Assembly: GCA_002307725.1 (NCBI GenBank)
Contig: DBUB01000001.1
Span: 1-64,000, forward strand
DNA length: 64,000 nucleotides
Reading direction: 5' to 3'
From: Alphaproteobacteria bacterium UBA1301
Lineage (GTDB): Bacteria; Pseudomonadota; Alphaproteobacteria; Micropepsales; Micropepsaceae
Shown: piece after piece, positions 60,504-64,000 of the stretch
Position numbering within the stretch: position 1 is the first letter of the stretch
Layout of the letters: the number at the start of each line of letters is the position of its first letter
Program-made: the position numbers and the translations under genes
The notes under the pieces: model-generated
Seen by the model: only the letters and a program-made list of their open reading frames with translations
Told to the model about the DNA's origin: nothing
Database searches by the model: none

Positions 60504-62573
60504 ATGACGTTGCTGCGACGGGTTGGCCTTTGCGCTGCCGCCGCGTTGCTGTCCGCCGGAGCGGCATGCGGCGCACCGGCTCAAAAAACCTCGTTTTCCT
60601 TGCAATTCGGAGCATCCTGGTATCCCGAGCAATGGCCCGAGCAGCGCTGGGATCGCGATCTCGACCTGATGCAGGCGGCGCATGTCAACGTTGTGCGGAT
60701 CGGCGAGTTCGCTTGGAGCAGCCTGGAGCCGACCGAAGGACACTATGATTTCAGCTGGCTCGACCGCGCCATTTCTCGCGCCGCCGCACATCACATCAAA
60801 GTTGTGATCGGTACCCCCACCGCCGCCCCGCCAGCGTGGTTGACGCAGAAATACCCGGACGTTTTGCGGCGTAATGAGGATGGTTCCACCGAGGAACATG
60901 GCAACCGGCTGCAATATAGCTTTGCCAGTCCTCGCTATCGCGCCCTCGCCCGCGACATCGCCGGGCGGCTGGCGGTTCGCTATGGCCACAATCCCAATGT
61001 CATCGGCTGGCAAATCGACAATGAAATCAGCCCGGTATCCTTCGACGCCGCGGCGCAGGCGCAGTTCCATGCCTGGCTCCAGGCGCGCCACAAGACGATC
61101 GCGGCCCTGAACGCCCAATGGACAACCACCTATTGGAGCCAGACCTACACCAGCTTCGATCAGGTGCCGATGCACCTGACCAACGAGAATCCCGGCCTGC
61201 TGCTCGACCTCAAACGCTTCGTGTCCGACACCTGGACCAGTTATGTCCGCAATCAGGCCGACGTCATCCGGCCGAAAATCGGCAAAAGCCAATTCGTGAC
61301 GACCAATTCCATGCACTGGAATGCCCGTTACGACCACTTTGAGATGCACCGGCTCCTCGATATTGCGGCCTGGGACAATTACATCCCGGAAGGCCGCTAC
61401 GACTGGGCCGAGAACGCCCTGCTGCATAATGCGGTGCGCGGCTACAAGCAAAAGAACTTCTGGGTGATCGAATCCCAGGCGGGCTACGTCAATTACGGCA
61501 AAATCAACCGGACCCTCGATCCCGGCGTGATGCGCGAAATGGCCTGGCAGGCGGTCGGCCGGGGGGCCGATGCCCTGCTCTATTGGCAATGGCGCAGTGC
61601 CCTCAACGGCCAGGAACAATATTATGGTACACTCGCTGGTCCCGACGGCGAACCGGTGCCGGCTTATACCGAAGCCAAGCGCATCGGCAGCGAATTTGCC
61701 AAAGCCAGTGCGACCCTCGCCAACACCAGCCCGCGGACCGAGGTCGCACTGATTCAGTCTTACGAAAGCCGCTGGGCGCTGGAATTCCAGCCGCATCACA
61801 AAGGCTTCGTCCCAACCGACGAATTCAGCGCCTTCTACCGGCCCCTGCTACACACCGTTCACAACATCGACATCGTGTCGCCGGACGGCGATCTCGACCG
61901 CTACAAGCTGGTGATCGCGCCAGCGCTGAACCTGCTAACCAAGGCGCAAGCGGATCATCTTGCGGCGTATGTCCGCCGCGGCGGGCATCTGATTCTCGGG
62001 CCGCGGAGCGGTATGAAAGACGAAAACAACGCCCTCTGGACATCGCGTCAGCCCGGGCCGCTGGCCGGATTGCTTGGCGGGCATGTCGAACAGTTCTACG
62101 CGCTTGACGCCCCCGTCACGGTTGAAGGTCTTAAGCACAACGGCACTGCCGACATCTGGGCCGAACATCTAGTTGCCGATGCCCCCGACGTGCACACACT
62201 GCTGCGCTATGGCGCCGGCAGCGGCTGGCTGGCAGGGCAACCGGCCGCCCTCACGCGTTCGTCCGGCAATGGCACCATCACCTATCTCGGTGCCTGGCTC
62301 GGCAATGCGGCGATGCGGGAATTTCTTGCCACGGCGGTATCCGGCGCTGCGATCCGGCCGGTGCTGCAGGTACCCGACGATGTCGAAGTCAGCACCCGCC
62401 AAGGCGCCAACAAGTTGGTTCTCATCCTGATCAACCACGGCGACGACGAACGCACCATCGCGTTGCCGCGCCGCATGCAAGACGTCTTGCGCGGCGGGAC
62501 CACCGGACGGACGCTGAATCTGGCGCCGCACGATGCCGCCGTCCTCTTCACCACGGGAAAGATCGCACCATGA
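60504..62573 (+). CDS. GH42 beta-galactosidase, exported
   Basis: A 689-residue enzyme with an N-terminal export signal (MTLLRRVGLCAAAALLSAGA). The GH42 barrel shows GASWYPEQWPEQRWDRDLDL, acid/base Glu174 in IGWQIDNEISPV and nucleophile Glu323 in FWVIESQAGYVN, followed by a trimerisation-type domain and a C-terminal beta domain. GH42 enzymes release beta-linked galactose from galactan or arabinogalactan oligosaccharides. GGGAGAGACAG precedes ATG 60504. It overlaps the next GH42 gene by four bases (ATGA), so the two are translated together. Confidence 0.92.
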   Translation: MTLLRRVGLCAAAALLSAGAACGAPAQKTSFSLQFGASWYPEQWPEQRWDRDLDLMQAAHVNVVRIGEFAWSSLEPTEGHYDFSWLDRAISRAAAHHIKVVIGTPTAAPPAWLTQKYPDVLRRNEDGSTEEHGNRLQYSFASPRYRALARDIAGRLAVRYGHNPNVIGWQIDNEISPVSFDAAAQAQFHAWLQARHKTIAALNAQWTTTYWSQTYTSFDQVPMHLTNENPGLLLDLKRFVSDTWTSYVRNQADVIRPKIGKSQFVTTNSMHWNARYDHFEMHRLLDIAAWDNYIPEGRYDWAENALLHNAVRGYKQKNFWVIESQAGYVNYGKINRTLDPGVMREMAWQAVGRGADALLYWQWRSALNGQEQYYGTLAGPDGEPVPAYTEAKRIGSEFAKASATLANTSPRTEVALIQSYESRWALEFQPHHKGFVPTDEFSAFYRPLLHTVHNIDIVSPDGDLDRYKLVIAPALNLLTKAQADHLAAYVRRGGHLILGPRSGMKDENNALWTSRQPGPLAGLLGGHVEQFYALDAPVTVEGLKHNGTADIWAEHLVADAPDVHTLLRYGAGSGWLAGQPAALTRSSGNGTITYLGAWLGNAAMREFLATAVSGAAIRPVLQVPDDVEVSTRQGANKLVLILINHGDDERTIALPRRMQDVLRGGTTGRTLNLAPHDAAVLFTTGKIAP

Positions 62574-64000
62574 CCCGCTTTGCTGCGGCGCTCACTTGCG
62601 CCCTTCTGGCAACATCCAGCCTCTGCTTCGCCGCCGAACCGCCCGCCGCCACCGCCTCGGAACGGTTGTGGTACGGCGCAGCTTGGTATCCCGAGCAGTG
62701 GCCGTCGAAAGACTGGGACAAAGACCTGACGTTGATGGAAGCGGCGGGTGTCAACGTGGTCCGCATCGGTGAGTTCGCTTGGAGCAGCCTGGAGCCCTCG
62801 GAAGGACACTATGACTTTTCCTGGATGGACAAGGCCATCCGCATGGCCGAGCGCCACCATATCAAAGTGGTGATCGGAACGCCGACCGATACACCGCCGG
62901 CCTGGTTGACGGGAAAATATCCGGACGTTCTCAGGATCGACGCCAACGGCCAGCGCGCCGAGCATGGCGGACGGCGTCAGTTTTCCTATGCCAGTCCGCT
63001 TTACCGCAAGTTCTGCCGCGAGATGGTCGCGAAGCTGGCCGAGCGCTATGGCCACGATGCCAACGTCATCGGCTGGCAAATCGGCAATGAGTTGACCGAC
63101 GAATCGTTCGATGCCGGCACCCGCCAGATGTTCCAAGACTGGCTGAAACAGCGCTACGGCACGTTGGATGCGCTGAACGAAGCCTGGACCACCTCCTATT
63201 GGAGCCAGACCTATTCCGACTGGAGCCAGATTCCGCTGACCGCCAAGGGCGGCAATCCGGGCTTAATGCTCGAACACAAGCACTTCGTCACCGCAACATG
63301 GCGCAGCTTCGTACAGAACCAGATCGATGCCTTGCGGCCGGCGGTGGAGCCAGGCCAGTTCATCACCACCAATGTCGGCGGGCTCGCCTGGACCGACAAC
63401 TGGGACCATTACACCATCAACGAACCGCTCGATGTCGCCTCATGGGACCCCTATGTCGGCCGCGGCCATTTGAATGCGGTCGATCACGCCTTCCTCAGCG
63501 ATTTCGTGCGTGGTTGGAAGCGTCAGAACTTCTGGGTCATGGAAACCCAGCCCGGCTTCGTCAACTGGGCACCGGTCAACAACGCGCTCGATCCGGGCGA
63601 AGTGCGGGCGATGGCCTGGGAATCGGTCGGCCACGGCGCCGACGCCGTGTTGTTCTGGCAATGGCGCAGCGCGCTCAACGGACAGGAACAGTATCACGGC
63701 ACACTGATCGGCCCGGACGGCAATCCGGTGCCGCTGTACCGCGAGTTCAAGGATGTCGGCCGCGAGTTCCAGAAAACGTCCGCGGCGATTGCCGGAACCG
63801 TGCCGCAGTCCGATGTTGCCATTTTGACCACCTATGACAGCCGCTGGGCGATCGATTTCCAGCCGCACAGCGTCGCCTTCGACCAGAAGAAGGTGTTCCT
63901 CGACTATTACCAGCCGCTGCAGGACCTGACGCATGCAGTGGATGTCGTCAACGCCTATGCCCCGCTCGACCGCTACAAGATCGTGTTTGCGCCGCAGCTC
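62570..64000 (+). CDS. Second GH42 beta-galactosidase, C-terminus cut by window edge
   Basis: The frame from ATG 62570 remains open at the right edge (477 residues seen). It has a Sec signal (MTRFAAALTCALLATSSLCF) and is strikingly similar to the preceding GH42: GAAWYPEQWPSKDWDKDLTL, acid/base Glu174 in IGWQIGNELTDE and nucleophile Glu325 in FWVMETQPGFVN. It is a tandem paralogue, probably with shifted substrate preference. The trimerisation domain is only partly present because of the window limit. Confidence 0.92.
   Translation, partial: MTRFAAALTCALLATSSLCFAAEPPAATASERLWYGAAWYPEQWPSKDWDKDLTLMEAAGVNVVRIGEFAWSSLEPSEGHYDFSWMDKAIRMAERHHIKVVIGTPTDTPPAWLTGKYPDVLRIDANGQRAEHGGRRQFSYASPLYRKFCREMVAKLAERYGHDANVIGWQIGNELTDESFDAGTRQMFQDWLKQRYGTLDALNEAWTTSYWSQTYSDWSQIPLTAKGGNPGLMLEHKHFVTATWRSFVQNQIDALRPAVEPGQFITTNVGGLAWTDNWDHYTINEPLDVASWDPYVGRGHLNAVDHAFLSDFVRGWKRQNFWVMETQPGFVNWAPVNNALDPGEVRAMAWESVGHGADAVLFWQWRSALNGQEQYHGTLIGPDGNPVPLYREFKDVGREFQKTSAAIAGTVPQSDVAILTTYDSRWAIDFQPHSVAFDQKKVFLDYYQPLQDLTHAVDVVNAYAPLDRYKIVFAPQL

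Noticed and set aside
1..64000. Search for tRNA, rRNA, CRISPR, prophage and insertion sequences
   Set aside because: No cloverleaf-like gene, regular spacer array, integrase or transposase was recognised; small structured RNAs cannot be excluded by eye.

Overview
The window is GC-rich, densely coded DNA from an alphaproteobacterium. This rests on an Irr-type Fur regulator beside fabA/fabB/fabI, the carA - GatB/YqeY - dnaG - rpoD neighbourhood, a CC0125/CC1285-type lipoprotein, and a long TonB-dependent receptor of the kind common in Caulobacter-like and Rhizomicrobium-like bacteria. The genus cannot be fixed from the sequence alone. No rRNA, tRNA, CRISPR array, prophage or insertion sequence was recognised.

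1-32.8 kb is mainly core genome. It holds an edge-truncated hypothetical gene; a ParE-type toxin-antitoxin pair; a CopG-like antitoxin cut by an in-frame amber codon; palindromic intergenic repeats; HD-domain, NYN-domain and DUF6481 genes; and rpoD (with a 150-residue Lys/Pro/Ala-rich tail and a 15-proline run), a histone H1-like gene and dnaG. A lone GAF-PAS sensor kinase and two GT-C membrane glycosyltransferases lie between dnaG and GatB/YqeY-carA. Next come a DUF4258/DUF2283 pair, a glycosyltransferase and DUF4893, followed by fabI, fabB, fabA and divergent irr with an Irr-box-like palindrome between fabA and irr. Then follow an isochorismatase-fold hydrolase, a lipoprotein, a TetR-controlled MFP/ABC exporter operon, a processive GT2 enzyme, a CHAP lipoprotein, a Kup potassium transporter and an RlmI-like rRNA methyltransferase.

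32.8-64 kb is a carbohydrate-use region. It starts with a GH5 mannanase-like enzyme, a TetR regulator, a five-bladed-propeller glycosidase and a TonB-dependent receptor. A central island combines a TRAP transporter (DctP plus a fused DctQM), a VOC protein, a PdxA2-like dehydrogenase, a four-carbon acid-sugar kinase, a DeoR repressor and a class I aldolase. The kinase operon runs on into two glycosidases (clan-A-like and GH127). A convergent operon encodes a GH106-like rhamnosidase, an SGNH esterase, a GH78 rhamnosidase and an MFS transporter, and two tandem GH42 beta-galactosidases diverge from it to the right edge. The enzyme set fits a rhamnose-, galactose- and arabinose-containing plant polymer such as rhamnogalacturonan I side chains or arabinogalactan.

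The main new suggestion is regulatory. An AT-rich motif around TATGTTATGTA / GCCTAATRTAAC recurs in four gene-start gaps: TonB receptor, TRAP/VOC, PdxA/kinase and GH106/GH42. This implies one regulon joining polymer breakdown to acid-sugar uptake and catabolism. Other points are the H1-like tail on RpoD next to an H1-like gene, two intergenic elements that keep one flank but carry different perfect hairpins, and the split between Tat-exported glycosidases and an apparently cytosolic GH78.
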